A stretch of DNA of 64,000 nt. It comes from DATLGB01 sp963740765. Lineage in GTDB: Bacteria > Actinomycetota > Thermoleophilia > Solirubrobacterales > Solirubrobacteraceae. Of the stretch, positions 38,100 through 47,183 are shown piece by piece. Position numbers and translations under genes: made by a program. The stretch is from assembly GCA_963740765.1 (NCBI GenBank), contig CAVUFN010000010.1:1-64000 (forward strand). The letters run 5' to 3'. The stretch's first letter is position 1. Each line of letters starts with the position of its first letter. Under the pieces are notes generated by a model. The model saw nothing but the letters and a program-made list of their open reading frames with translations, was not told the DNA's origin and ran no database searches.

Positions 38100-39650
38100 T
38101 CAGCTGTCGCCGTAGGCGTACGCGTAGTAGCCGTAGTCGGATTCGCTGCCCGGTCGCACGCCAGTGACCACGATCCCGGTCGGACGCGACGGCAGGCGAT
38201 CGATGGCGGCGTGGGCGGCGCGCGCCTGCTCGCGCGTGGTCCGCGAGGCCCGCAGGCACATCAAGATGCTGTCGACGTTGGGGATCAGCTCCAGCGTGTC
38301 GACGACCGCGAGCAGCGGGCATGTGTCGAGCACGATGATGTCGTACGCCTCGGAGACCTCGGACAGGAAGGTCGAGAACTTCTTCGAGCCGAGCAGCTCT
38401 GCCGGCTGCGGGGTACGGGTCCCGGCCGTGATGCACACGAGGTTGGGCACCGGCGCGGGGGAGGGGCCCGAGCCATTCGTCTCGACGGGGTGATTGCCCG
38501 TGGGGTCGAGCGCGACCGCCTGCAACACCTGCTGGGGCTCGGCCCGGCCGATCAGGTAGTCGCTGAGTCCTGGGCTGGGCTGCAGGCCCAGCCGGGCGGC
38601 GAGGGTCGGACGCCGCAGGTCGCACTCGACCAGCAGCGCGCGCTTGCCGCTCAGCGCGTAGGCGGCCGCGAGCGCTGCGGCGACGGTGGACTTGCCCTCC
38701 TCGGCGACCGCGCTCGTCACCGCGATGCGCTTGGGCGGCTCGTCGATGGAGAGGAACTCAACGTTGGTGCGGACGATGCGGAACGCGTCGAGCTCCGCCC
38801 CGGTCAGTTCACGGCCGTTTGCGTTGGGGAGCGAACGACCGAGAGCGTCATTGCGCACGTGGCCGACGAGTGGCAGTTGGAGAGAGTCACTGATCTCGTT
38901 CTGGCTCTTGAACCGGCGGTCGAGTGCGTCCCGGACGACGGCGGCGAGGAGCGCCACCGTGAGGCCGAGCAGGAAGCCGAGCAGGCCGTTCCGCACCGGC
39001 TTCGGGCTCACAGGCGTCGATGGGACCGCTGCGTTCTCGACAATGTCGACCGGCGCCGCGATCTTCGAGAGATTCTGCAGCCGCGAGATGCGGTCGACGA
39101 GGCTGGCGCGGGTGAAGTTGTTGTTCGGGTCCCTCGAGATCGTCTTGAGCGTCGTCTTGAAGGTCTTGGCGCGCTCGGCGTAGACCTTGCGGCGCTCTTT
39201 GGTTAGGACGTCGCGGGCGGCGTCGGCGAAGGCGTTCGCCACCTGGGCGGCGCGCTGGGGGTCGGCGTTGCGGGCCGTCAGCGCGATCAGGTTGGTACGT
39301 GCCTGCGGTGTCACGTCAAGGTAGGCGCCCGGCTTGAGCGACGGAAGCTTCGGATCGAGGTTCTCGTTGGCGCGCCGCGCGACGTCCGTCTGCATCACGC
39401 GCTGTGAGCCGATCGCAGCCCGCTGTTCGGGGGTCTGCGTCGTCGGCACCGTCAGGCCGACGTCCTGGAGGTCGGCGTTCTCCTGCTGCACATCGATCGT
39501 CGCCGTCGCCTGGTACTGCTTGTCCTGGCGGATGGAGATCCCGATGGCCGCGCCCGTGAAGGCGATCACGATCAGCACCACGAGGATCCGCTGCTCGCGG
39601 AGCACGCGCCGGTAGTCGTGGAGGCTGGTGTATTGCGGCGAGTCGTTCAT
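38100..39650 (-). CDS. Wzz-type chain-length regulator fused to a BY-kinase
   Basis: This 516-residue polysaccharide co-polymerase and tyrosine autokinase is anchored by membrane helices at about 21-42 and 222-240, flanking an extracytoplasmic Wzz domain. The cytoplasmic kinase has Walker A AVAEEGKST (314-322), A' ALLVECDLRRPTL and Walker B IIVLDTCPLL. It ends in a cluster of five tyrosines (506, 508, 509, 511, 513), the usual autophosphorylation tail. It controls polymer length and export. It is the last gene of a six-gene minus-strand operon and lies 7 bp, tail to tail, from the GH79 gene. Confidence 0.9.
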   Translation of the reverse strand: MNDSPQYTSLHDYRRVLREQRILVVLIVIAFTGAAIGISIRQDKQYQATATIDVQQENADLQDVGLTVPTTQTPEQRAAIGSQRVMQTDVARRANENLDPKLPSLKPGAYLDVTPQARTNLIALTARNADPQRAAQVANAFADAARDVLTKERRKVYAERAKTFKTTLKTISRDPNNNFTRASLVDRISRLQNLSKIAAPVDIVENAAVPSTPVSPKPVRNGLLGFLLGLTVALLAAVVRDALDRRFKSQNEISDSLQLPLVGHVRNDALGRSLPNANGRELTGAELDAFRIVRTNVEFLSIDEPPKRIAVTSAVAEEGKSTVAAALAAAYALSGKRALLVECDLRRPTLAARLGLQPSPGLSDYLIGRAEPQQVLQAVALDPTGNHPVETNGSGPSPAPVPNLVCITAGTRTPQPAELLGSKKFSTFLSEVSEAYDIIVLDTCPLLAVVDTLELIPNVDSILMCLRASRTTREQARAAHAAIDRLPSRPTGIVVTGVRPGSESDYGYYAYAYGDS

Positions 39651-39749
39651 GACGGAATGCCGCCTGGTCAGGACACTTTGTCGTCCCTGGCCACCCGCGG
39701 CGAGCAGGGAGACGATAGAGACAGTTTGGTACTTCCGGTGCGTCGGCTG

Positions 39750-41087
39750 TCACCAGCCCGGACGGATGCGCGCCAGGTCGAGTGCGGCGCCCCTCCGTAC
39801 TAGTCCGGAAACGTGACCGTAGGAGATCCCCGCGCCCGTCAGCGTGGCGCAATAGGAGCGGTCCGAAGAGGATCGCGAGCAGAGTGTGGTGGCTGCTGGC
39901 GCGCCCTGCAGGCGGACCACGGAGACGCGTCGCGGGTCTGGGTTGCTGAACCGTGCGAGACCACCCGCGCGGAGCGCGGCGTCCACCGCCAGCGCGACGG
40001 GCTCCTGCGCGTCCCAGCGGGCCTCCAGTCGCGGGTCGGGAGCGGTGAGTGGCGAGGGGCCGGGGCAATCGGGCGCGAGCCGCAGCCGCAGGAACGCTAC
40101 CGCGCAATAGGACAACTTCGGCGTCAGGTCAGAGCGCAGGATCCCGTACCCCGACTCGGGGTTTGCGAGGCCTGCGTCGGGTGCCACGAGGGTGTGGATG
40201 AACGCAGCGCGCACTTCGGGTCGGGCGGCCAGGATGCGCAGCACGCGGACGAGAACCGCTGCCTGCCCGGCCTCGGATTCCCCCCCGACGGTCGTGGCCC
40301 CGAACTCGGTCACCCACAGCGGGGTGACGTCGCCGAACCGGCGACGCAGGTGTGTCACGAGGGACAGTGCGCGGAACGTCGACGACAGGTCGAGCCCACG
40401 CGGGTAAGGATGCAGCGAGAGCCCGTCGTACGTGCCTGCGGCGCCCTGCGCGAACATCGCGGCCAGGAACGGGGCAGCGTCGATGCCCGGGACGCCCGCC
40501 GCGGACGGCGCGTTGGAGAGCGAGCCCGCGAGCACGGGCACGGACGAACCTGCCGCGCGCACGGCGTCCCGGGCGGCGCGGACGAGTTCGACGTAACGTC
40601 CTGGGTCGGGGTGTGGGCCCCAGAAGGCGGGGACATTCGGCTCGTTCCAGACCTCGAGCGCCGCCATACGCGGATAGCGGCGAACGAGCTGGTCGATCAG
40701 CGAGGCCCACGCCCCCAGGTGCGCCCGGGACGGTGGGTACGGGCATGTGCGGTCACGCGCGCACACGATGCCGGGATCCCAAGTCCAATCGGGCGCGAAC
40801 AGCACGATGAACACGGGCCTGACGCCGCGCTGCAGGTCGGAGGCGTAGATGGCGTCGTAGATGCCGAAGCGGTAGTCGCCCGGCCGGGGCTCTGCGAAGC
40901 GCCAGTTGAAGGTCAGCCGGTGCAGGTCAGCGCCGAGCTGGCCGAGGGCGGCAGCGTGACGCTGCGGCCCGATGAGGCCGCGTGTCACGCCATCGTCGCT
41001 GACCCCGAGTTCCAGTGCCGGCGCCGCCGCCGGCCGGCCGAGCACCGCGACCACGGCGATCGCGACACCGACCGCTAGCCACCGCAC
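39750..41087 (-). CDS. secreted clan-A glycoside hydrolase
   Basis: This 445-residue protein has a signal peptide (WLAVGVAIAVVAVLG...). The (beta/alpha)8 fold has the acid/base Glu149 in LEVWNEPNVPAFW and the likely nucleophile Glu261 in PLWVTEFGAT, as in GH5/GH39-type enzymes. The substrate is not clear. It stops 99 bp before the Wzz-kinase gene and starts 5 bp after the GT4 at 41092. Together with the hydrolase at 43421 it suggests processing of the exported polymer. Confidence 0.82.
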   Translation of the reverse strand: MRWLAVGVAIAVVAVLGRPAAAPALELGVSDDGVTRGLIGPQRHAAALGQLGADLHRLTFNWRFAEPRPGDYRFGIYDAIYASDLQRGVRPVFIVLFAPDWTWDPGIVCARDRTCPYPPSRAHLGAWASLIDQLVRRYPRMAALEVWNEPNVPAFWGPHPDPGRYVELVRAARDAVRAAGSSVPVLAGSLSNAPSAAGVPGIDAAPFLAAMFAQGAAGTYDGLSLHPYPRGLDLSSTFRALSLVTHLRRRFGDVTPLWVTEFGATTVGGESEAGQAAVLVRVLRILAARPEVRAAFIHTLVAPDAGLANPESGYGILRSDLTPKLSYCAVAFLRLRLAPDCPGPSPLTAPDPRLEARWDAQEPVALAVDAALRAGGLARFSNPDPRRVSVVRLQGAPAATTLCSRSSSDRSYCATLTGAGISYGHVSGLVRRGAALDLARIRPGW

Positions 41088-41091
41088 GCGC

Positions 41092-42261
41092 CTAGGACCG
41101 CCCCGCCGCGTGCTCGAGCGCCAGCTGGTAGGCGTGGAGGTGGGCTGCTGCGCACCGCTCGGTGGTGAACTCGCTGGTCATGCGCTCGCGGCCGGCGGCT
41201 CCCATCCGATCCCGCCGGGCCGGGTCGGACACGAGCGCGGCGATGGCGGAGGCCAGGGCGGCGGTGTCCCGGGGCGGCACGACCAGGCCCTCGATCCCGT
41301 CGCGCACCACCTCGCCCACCGCCCCGACCGCCGTGCTGATGACCGGGATGCCCGCGGCCATCGCCTCCATTGCGACCGTCGGGACGCCCTCGGAGTTGGG
41401 GACGGACGCAACCACGAGCACGTCCAGGCCATGGAGCAACTCCGTGACGGGCCCATCGGGATCGATGACCTGGAGATCACCCAGCCGGCCCGCCTCGGAC
41501 AGCGCCGCCGTCTCATACGCCTCATGCCCGGGGCTCGGCGAACCGATCACGCGCGCGGCGATCGCGGGCTCCGTGCGGGCAGCGGCAACCGCACGCGCGA
41601 ACCAGTCGAGCCCCTTCTGAGGGTTGCGGTTGCCGATCAGGCCGACCGCGACGGTGCCGTCGGCGACCTCGAGCGCACGCCGGCCCCGTTGCTTGGCCTC
41701 CGGCGTGCGTCGCAGGGCGGCGACATCGACCGGCGGAAAGACGGTCACGTGCCGAGGTCCGAGACCCAGCACGCCCGGGTGCGCCCGCCCCAGCTCCCAT
41801 CCGATGGTGGTGACGGCGTCGGCGCAACGGGTGGCGAGCGCCATTGTCAGATGCCGGAGCGCGGGCGGGGTCCGGGTGTCCTGGATGTGCCAGACGACCG
41901 CTCGGTTCGCCCGCCGTCCGGCAAGCCCCGCGTGGGGGTTGAGGTCGCCGTGGTTCTGCACCACATCCGCGCCGACCTCGTCGGCGAGCGCCGCCAGCGC
42001 CCGCACCTCGCCGGCGAAGGCGGCGACGAACCCCGCGTGCGATCGGAGGCTCCGCGTGGCGCGGAGCCGGTGCATGGGCACGCGCCGGACCTCCACGCCG
42101 GCCGCTTCGAGCCGCTTCACGGCGTTGCCCGGTTCGTCCGGGAGCGCGGCCACGATGCGCCATCCCGCGTGCGCGAAGTGATCTCGGAGTTGCACGCAGT
42201 GGTTGGCCGCGCCTCCGTACACCGGGGCCGGGATCACGGACAGCAAGGTCCGCGGCGTCAC
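41092..42261 (-). CDS. GT4-type glycosyltransferase
   Basis: This intact 389-residue protein starts at the GTG at 42261, which overlaps the upstream stop by 4 nt; the open frame extends further but overlaps the upstream gene. The N-terminus is LLSVIPAPVYGGAANHCVQL. The donor side shows GLIGNRNPQKGLDWFARAVA and GVPTVAMEAMAAGIPVISTA. It is a retaining GT-B enzyme for the surface glycan. Its substrate is unknown. Confidence 0.88.
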   Translation of the reverse strand: MTPRTLLSVIPAPVYGGAANHCVQLRDHFAHAGWRIVAALPDEPGNAVKRLEAAGVEVRRVPMHRLRATRSLRSHAGFVAAFAGEVRALAALADEVGADVVQNHGDLNPHAGLAGRRANRAVVWHIQDTRTPPALRHLTMALATRCADAVTTIGWELGRAHPGVLGLGPRHVTVFPPVDVAALRRTPEAKQRGRRALEVADGTVAVGLIGNRNPQKGLDWFARAVAAARTEPAIAARVIGSPSPGHEAYETAALSEAGRLGDLQVIDPDGPVTELLHGLDVLVVASVPNSEGVPTVAMEAMAAGIPVISTAVGAVGEVVRDGIEGLVVPPRDTAALASAIAALVSDPARRDRMGAAGRERMTSEFTTERCAAAHLHAYQLALEHAAGRS

Positions 42262-43433
42262 CCGGCGAGTCGCTGCAGGTGCGCCTCGCGTGCCGTCGTG
42301 ACGGCTTCCACCATTCGGCGCGCGAACACGTCGGGAGCGAACCGCTGCGCGGACCACGCGATCACCTCGGGTGCCGTGTCGAGACGTTCGACGCGGCCGA
42401 TCGCATCGACGACGTCGTCGACGGTCTGTTCGGCGAACAGCGCGCCGGTCAGGCCGTCCTCCTGCGTCTCGAGTGCGCCGCCGGCAGCGAAGGCGACGAC
42501 GGGCTTACCTGCAGCATTGGCCTCCACCGCGGTGATTCCGAAGTCCTCCCGGCCCGGGAAGCACAGCGCCGAGCAGGAGCTCATCAGCTCAGTGACGCCG
42601 TCGTCGTCGAGTTGGCCGTGGAAGGTCACGAGATCGCTCGCGATACCGCGGAGCCGTTCTTCCTCGGGGCCGACCCCGACGATGTCCAGCGGCAGCCCGA
42701 GGCGCTTCGTTGCTTCGATCACGAGGTCGACCCGCTTGTAGGGCAGCAACCGGGAGACCACCAGCAGGCGGCGGCCCCTGGGCGTGGGCCGGAACCGCTC
42801 GACATCGACGGGAGGGTGGACGACGTGGGACTCGATCCCGTAGACCTTGCGCACGCGCTCGCGCACGTTGTGCGAATTGACGAGGTAGCAGTCCGCTTTG
42901 CGCGCGGCGCTGCGGTCCCAGCGCCGGAACGGTGCGAGCCCATGCCTGAGCAGCGTGCGATTGCGCAGCGCGGTGCCGAAGTACTCCATCGACGGGTCCA
43001 GCCACCGGGGCGGGGCGTGGCAGTACACGACGTGGGTCGTCTCAGGCGGTGTCCGCATGCCGTGCGCCCACCCGCTCGAGCTGGCGACGACGACGTCGGC
43101 TCCGGTCACCGTCATCCGGCCGATGGCGTGCGGGTAGAGGGGGAACAGCAACCTGAAGCGCTGGTCGACGGGGAGTCGGTCGAGCCAGGAGGTCCGGACG
43201 TCGCAATCCCCGAACTCGGGCAGCGTCGACAGTGGCCGGTAGAGCGACGTGTAGACAGGTGCCTCGGGCCAGATGCGCGTCATCTCGGCGACGACTCGCT
43301 CCGCCCCGCCGAACTGGTTCAGATAATCGTGGGCGATCGCGACGCGGACGCTGTGCTTCCCGTCCCTGTCAGCGTGGCCATTCGCATGGCCGTTGGCTTG
43401 ACCGCCGCCAGTTGGGATTGTCAGCTCTTGCAT
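42258..43433 (-). CDS. GT4-type (mannosyltransferase-like) glycosyltransferase
   Basis: This intact 391-residue protein begins with a short Gly/Asn/His-rich tail (GGGQANGHANGHADRDGKH) and then VRVAIAHDYLNQFGGAERVV. ESHVVHPPVDVERFRPTPRG and LLPYKRVDLVIEATKRLGLP, with GREDFGITAVEANAAGKPVV, resemble WbaZ-type mannosyltransferases. The start at 43433 overlaps the upstream hydrolase by 13 bp. The specific sugar is an inference. Confidence 0.87.
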   Translation of the reverse strand: MQELTIPTGGGQANGHANGHADRDGKHSVRVAIAHDYLNQFGGAERVVAEMTRIWPEAPVYTSLYRPLSTLPEFGDCDVRTSWLDRLPVDQRFRLLFPLYPHAIGRMTVTGADVVVASSSGWAHGMRTPPETTHVVYCHAPPRWLDPSMEYFGTALRNRTLLRHGLAPFRRWDRSAARKADCYLVNSHNVRERVRKVYGIESHVVHPPVDVERFRPTPRGRRLLVVSRLLPYKRVDLVIEATKRLGLPLDIVGVGPEEERLRGIASDLVTFHGQLDDDGVTELMSSCSALCFPGREDFGITAVEANAAGKPVVAFAAGGALETQEDGLTGALFAEQTVDDVVDAIGRVERLDTAPEVIAWSAQRFAPDVFARRMVEAVTTAREAHLQRLAG

Positions 43434-44671
43434 GACAGGGAATTGGTCGATCCGATCCGTGCCACGAACCGGCCTCGACGAGCGATGCGTTTGGTGGCGA
43501 CGCGAGTCGAGCCTGCCCTTAGCCGTGCGACCGTCCGACCCTGCCATCGGATGGTCACGCGCCCGCGCGACGGCGCCTTGAGCCACAATCGAGTGCCCCG
43601 CTTTACCCGCTTGCAAGAGAACGGGAACCTAAAAGCTCTCAGGGCGCCCTTCGGGCGCCCATCGGCGAAGTACATGCCGGATTGGTACGTGTACGGGTAG
43701 CCGCGACCCTCCGGTTCGTCGCGCACGCGCGTCCAGAACACATGATCGACACCCTGGCGCCACAGGATCGCGAACGCATCCGACGTCCAGCGCGCTCTCC
43801 TCCGCTCCGGCACGCCATCCGGATCGGGCGGATTGGAGTCCCACGAAAGCTCGGTGACCCACGTCGGCTTGCGGCGATGCGGGCGAGCGGTGCCCGCGCG
43901 AACCTTGCGCCGCACCAGGCGAACCAGCTTGTGGACGTCGGCGATGGACACGTCGTCCTCGTGCGACGCGGGGACGGCGGGTCGACCTACGGAGTAGGGC
44001 TGATGAGCGAACACGTCGAATCGAGTTGTCGCGGCAAGGGCGCGGCGCCAGAATCGTACGGGACGGGTTCGTCCAGTACCCCCGTATGGGGCAGCGCCTG
44101 CAGTGACCAGCTTCATGCCGGCGGCGTGCACGGGCGTCCAAGCTGCGTTCAGCATGTGTCGATACTGCTTCGGGGCTGTGCGCTGCGGCGCGAGGTACGT
44201 CGGCAGGTTCGGCTCGTTCCAGATCTGCACGTAGCGGACCTGGCCGGCGTAGCGGCGAGCCAGAGCGCCGGCGAACGTCCCGGTGGCGGCGGCATCGGGG
44301 CGCCACGAGCCCGCGATCGCCCTGGCGGGACGCGCGGGGCCTTCCGCCCATGTCGGCGCGTGGTCGACCGAGAGCACCGGCACGAGACCGTGCACCCGGG
44401 CGCCGGCGACGATCGCGTCGAGCGCACCCCAGCGGTAGCCGGGGTCGTCGGCGTTCGCGGGGTCGGCCGGACGTTGGGGAGCCACCGCCGACCAATCGAC
44501 CTGGACGCGAATGAAGCTCGCTCCGCTCGCACGTGCCTCGTCGAAGCGAGCGCCTCCCGCTCCGAGCCAGAAGGGGTCCAGGTAACCGGTTGCGAACCCG
44601 CGGGCGTGCGCCGGCGTCGCGATCGTGACCAGGGCAAGGCCGACGATGAGGGCGAGGGCCCTAGGCGTCAT
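43421..44671 (-). CDS. secreted clan-A glycoside hydrolase
   Basis: This 416-residue protein has a signal peptide (ALALIVGLALVTIATPAHA). The TIM-barrel motifs include VQVDWSAVAP, acid/base Glu153 in VQIWNEPNLPTYL and nucleophile Glu274 in TWVTELSWDSN. It resembles GH5/GH39-like enzymes found in actinobacterial exopolysaccharide loci. A basic C-terminal beta-rich tail (RGRVTIRWQGRTVARLRAGS) may bind glycan. It overlaps the gene upstream by 11 bp and the GT4 downstream by 13 bp. Confidence 0.83.
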   Translation of the reverse strand: MTPRALALIVGLALVTIATPAHARGFATGYLDPFWLGAGGARFDEARASGASFIRVQVDWSAVAPQRPADPANADDPGYRWGALDAIVAGARVHGLVPVLSVDHAPTWAEGPARPARAIAGSWRPDAAATGTFAGALARRYAGQVRYVQIWNEPNLPTYLAPQRTAPKQYRHMLNAAWTPVHAAGMKLVTAGAAPYGGTGRTRPVRFWRRALAATTRFDVFAHQPYSVGRPAVPASHEDDVSIADVHKLVRLVRRKVRAGTARPHRRKPTWVTELSWDSNPPDPDGVPERRRARWTSDAFAILWRQGVDHVFWTRVRDEPEGRGYPYTYQSGMYFADGRPKGALRAFRFPFSCKRVKRGTRLWLKAPSRGRVTIRWQGRTVARLRAGSTRVATKRIARRGRFVARIGSTNSLSCKS

Positions 44672-45122
44672 CGTCGGCAGGAACGGTCCGGCGCGAGCGC
44701 GCCCACCATCCGAACATCGCCAGCGTCACGGCGAGTAGCGCGGTAAGCGTCCCACCCCCAACGGTGGATCCCTGTGACACGGCGCTGGCGAGGCCTGGAA
44801 CCGTCCCCGGATAGGAGGGGCCTGCCCAGCCTCGAGCCTCCGGAGCTCGGTGCGGGCGGCCCACGCGCAGTCGACCGACGGCGAGGGCGATCTGACGGCC
44901 TTGAGGCGCTCCGCCCAACTCGGAGACGGTCTTGCGCGATACAGCGGGGATTTCATCCGGGCGCCGCCTGCCTTGTTCGGGAGACAGGACCTGCTCGCAG
45001 TACTCCTCGATCGCGGCCGTACCTGGTGGAGCGATGCACGAGGGAACAGCGTTGCCACCCCAGGCCGACGCGGGAATGGACCCCAGGATGACCAAGGCGA
45101 CGGCGAATCCTGCGAGACGCAC
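44661..45122 (-). CDS. small secreted membrane-anchored protein
   Basis: This 153-residue protein has a signal peptide (RLAGFAVALVILGSIPASAW), a short region with two cysteines (VPSCIAPPGTAAIEEYCEQV), a Ser/Thr/Gly-rich linker and one C-terminal helix (LTALLAVTLAMFGWWARSRR). I do not recognise a named family. The layout of a secreted head and C-terminal anchor, first in an exopolysaccharide operon, suggests a surface or assembly-associated protein. Confidence 0.6.
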   Translation of the reverse strand: MRLAGFAVALVILGSIPASAWGGNAVPSCIAPPGTAAIEEYCEQVLSPEQGRRRPDEIPAVSRKTVSELGGAPQGRQIALAVGRLRVGRPHRAPEARGWAGPSYPGTVPGLASAVSQGSTVGGGTLTALLAVTLAMFGWWARSRRTVPADDDA

Positions 45123-45169
45123 GAAATCAGCCTAGACGCTGGCGGGCTGCCCTAGATTCACACCGGGTC

Positions 45170-47125
45170 ATGGAGGAGACTGTCCGCCGACCGGCGCCGG
45201 GCGTCGAAGCCGAACCGCCCGTCAGGTCCCGCTCGGCTTCGGACCGCCGTCCTGCGGGCCCTTGGGAGCGCGTGGCCGTGACGGTCGGGGTGGCCGGGCT
45301 CCTGGTCTTCTACGCAATTGGTGGCGGCACCTACGACGTCGTCGACCGGGGAGCCGCCGGAGTCGTCATCTGGTGGGCGTTGCTGCTGGGCCTCGCCTTG
45401 GGTGTGTTCCCCCGCATGTGGCCGCGAAGGGAGGTCTGGCTGGTGCTGGTCGCCGGCGGACTCCTGAGCCTGTGGACCCTCCTCTCGCTGACCTGGACGG
45501 AGAGCAGCGAACGGACGACCATCGAGCTCGCTCGTGTCGCGCATCACCTCGGATTGCTCGCCCTCGTCGTGTGCGTGCTGCGGCCGTCGACGGTGCGCGC
45601 GGCGCTCGGTGGGGTGACGCTCGCGGGCGTAGTCGTGTGCGGCCTGGCCCTGGCCTCGCGCTTGTGGCCAGATGCCTTCCCGGCGGATCGGGTCGCCGCG
45701 GCCTTCCAGGCGAACCGCCTCAACTACCCACTCAACTACTGGAACGCGGTTGCTGCCTGGGGGGCGATGACGACCGCTCTGGCTCTTGCGTGGAGCGCAC
45801 ATTCGCGCAAGGCCGTGCTGCGGGCGTTCGCGCTGGCGGCGGTGCCCCTGGCCGTCACGGTCGACTACCTCACCTACTCGCGCGCGGGCGTGGGCGGCGT
45901 GGTGATCGCGGTCGGGGTTCTTTTGCTCGCCGCGCGCACGCGTGCGGTCATGGTCATCCAGATCGTCGTGGCGGGTCTGGCTTCGTTCGTCGCGATCGAG
46001 GCCGTCCGCGGCGCGCCGGCGATCGCCGAAGCCACGGGCACGGACGGGCGCGGCACGGTGCTGCTTCTGCTCGCGGTCGGGATGGCCGGGTGCGCGGCTG
46101 TCGCCGTCGTGCTGCATGCCCTCAGCGCGGACGATCAGCTCCGGATGCCCGAGCGCATCGGCCGTCCGGCGATCGCGGGCGCGGTGGTCGTTGCGGTGAT
46201 CGTCGGCGCCGTGGTCCTGCCCCCGGTGGTGAGCAGGGCTGCAGACGAGTTCAATCAGACCACGATCGCGGCGGACACCGATGATCCGGCGGCGCGGCTC
46301 ACCAGCGCGGGCGGCAACCGCAACAACCTGTGGACGTCGGCCTTAGACGCATTCGACTCGGCTCGCTTCGAGGGCACCGGTCCTGGCACCTTCGAGTTCT
46401 GGTGGAACCGCCAGGGGGTCGACGGCGAGCACGTCAAGGACGCCCACTCGTTGTACGTCGAGGCGCTGGCCGAATCGGGGTGGCCGGGTTTCCTGCTCAT
46501 CATCGCCCTCTGCGGGGGGCTCACCGCGGTGGCCCTGCGCGTCCGTGTCCTCGCCCGCGGGCGCTCGCGCGCGGGGGCGGCGGTGGCCGCCTTGAGCGTC
46601 TTCGTCGTCTGGTTGTTCCACGCGGGCGTCGACTGGATGTGGGAGGAGACCGCGGTGACCGCGGTGGCCCTTATCGCGGCGGGGTGCGCGTGCGTGGCCT
46701 TGCGTGGTTCGAGTCGCAGGCGACCGGGAGTCGGGTTCCGCGTCGCGGCGACAGCGGTGTGCATCGCCGCAATCGTGGTTCAGCTTCCGCCCCTGGTGGG
46801 CACGTCGCGCGTGCGCTCGAGCCAGCAGGAGCTGCGCGCGGGCGACCTCCTCGCCGCGCGAGCGAGCGCTGACGACGCCGTGAACGCATGGCCCTGGGCG
46901 TCCGCCCCCTACGTCCAGCGGGCCCTGGTGGGAGAGCGGGCCGGCGATCTCTCCCTCGCCCTGCGGGACATCCGCGAGGCGCAGCGGCGCGAGCCCACGA
47001 ACTGGCGACACCCCCTCCTCCTGACCCGGATCGAGCTCGAACGGGGGGACGTGCCGGCCGCCTTCGCCGCGTATCGCCAGGCCCGGCGGCTACGCCCGCT
47101 CGCCACGGTGTTCCAGCGGCGCTGA
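45170..47125 (+). CDS. O-antigen ligase/polymerase with C-terminal TPR-like region
   Basis: This 651-residue protein has some twelve membrane helices. The extracytoplasmic loop holds RLTSAGGNRNNLWTSALDAF and GTGPGTFEFWWNRQGV, then DAHSLYVEALAESGWPGFLL, the Wzy/WaaL signature. The final 110 residues (LRAGDLLAARASADDAVNAW and AGDLSLALRDIREAQRREPT) look like tetratricopeptide-like helices. It would polymerise or ligate the glycan outside the membrane. It is the second such protein in the window, which could mean two glycan products. Confidence 0.85.
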   Translation: MEETVRRPAPGVEAEPPVRSRSASDRRPAGPWERVAVTVGVAGLLVFYAIGGGTYDVVDRGAAGVVIWWALLLGLALGVFPRMWPRREVWLVLVAGGLLSLWTLLSLTWTESSERTTIELARVAHHLGLLALVVCVLRPSTVRAALGGVTLAGVVVCGLALASRLWPDAFPADRVAAAFQANRLNYPLNYWNAVAAWGAMTTALALAWSAHSRKAVLRAFALAAVPLAVTVDYLTYSRAGVGGVVIAVGVLLLAARTRAVMVIQIVVAGLASFVAIEAVRGAPAIAEATGTDGRGTVLLLLAVGMAGCAAVAVVLHALSADDQLRMPERIGRPAIAGAVVVAVIVGAVVLPPVVSRAADEFNQTTIAADTDDPAARLTSAGGNRNNLWTSALDAFDSARFEGTGPGTFEFWWNRQGVDGEHVKDAHSLYVEALAESGWPGFLLIIALCGGLTAVALRVRVLARGRSRAGAAVAALSVFVVWLFHAGVDWMWEETAVTAVALIAAGCACVALRGSSRRRPGVGFRVAATAVCIAAIVVQLPPLVGTSRVRSSQQELRAGDLLAARASADDAVNAWPWASAPYVQRALVGERAGDLSLALRDIREAQRREPTNWRHPLLLTRIELERGDVPAAFAAYRQARRLRPLATVFQRR

Positions 47126-47145
47126 ACGCGTCGCCGACGCAGCCC

Positions 47146-47163
47146 GCCGTCTACGAAGACGGC
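47146..47163. terminator. hairpin between convergent genes
   Basis: A 7-bp perfect stem (GCCGTCT / AGACGGC) with a 4-base loop ACGA lies between the polymerase stop at 47125 and the glnN stop at 47184. It is placed for a bidirectional terminator. No T-run follows, so it is not a classical intrinsic terminator. Confidence 0.45.
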
Positions 47164-47183
47164 AGGCTATGGCGGACGCGGGA

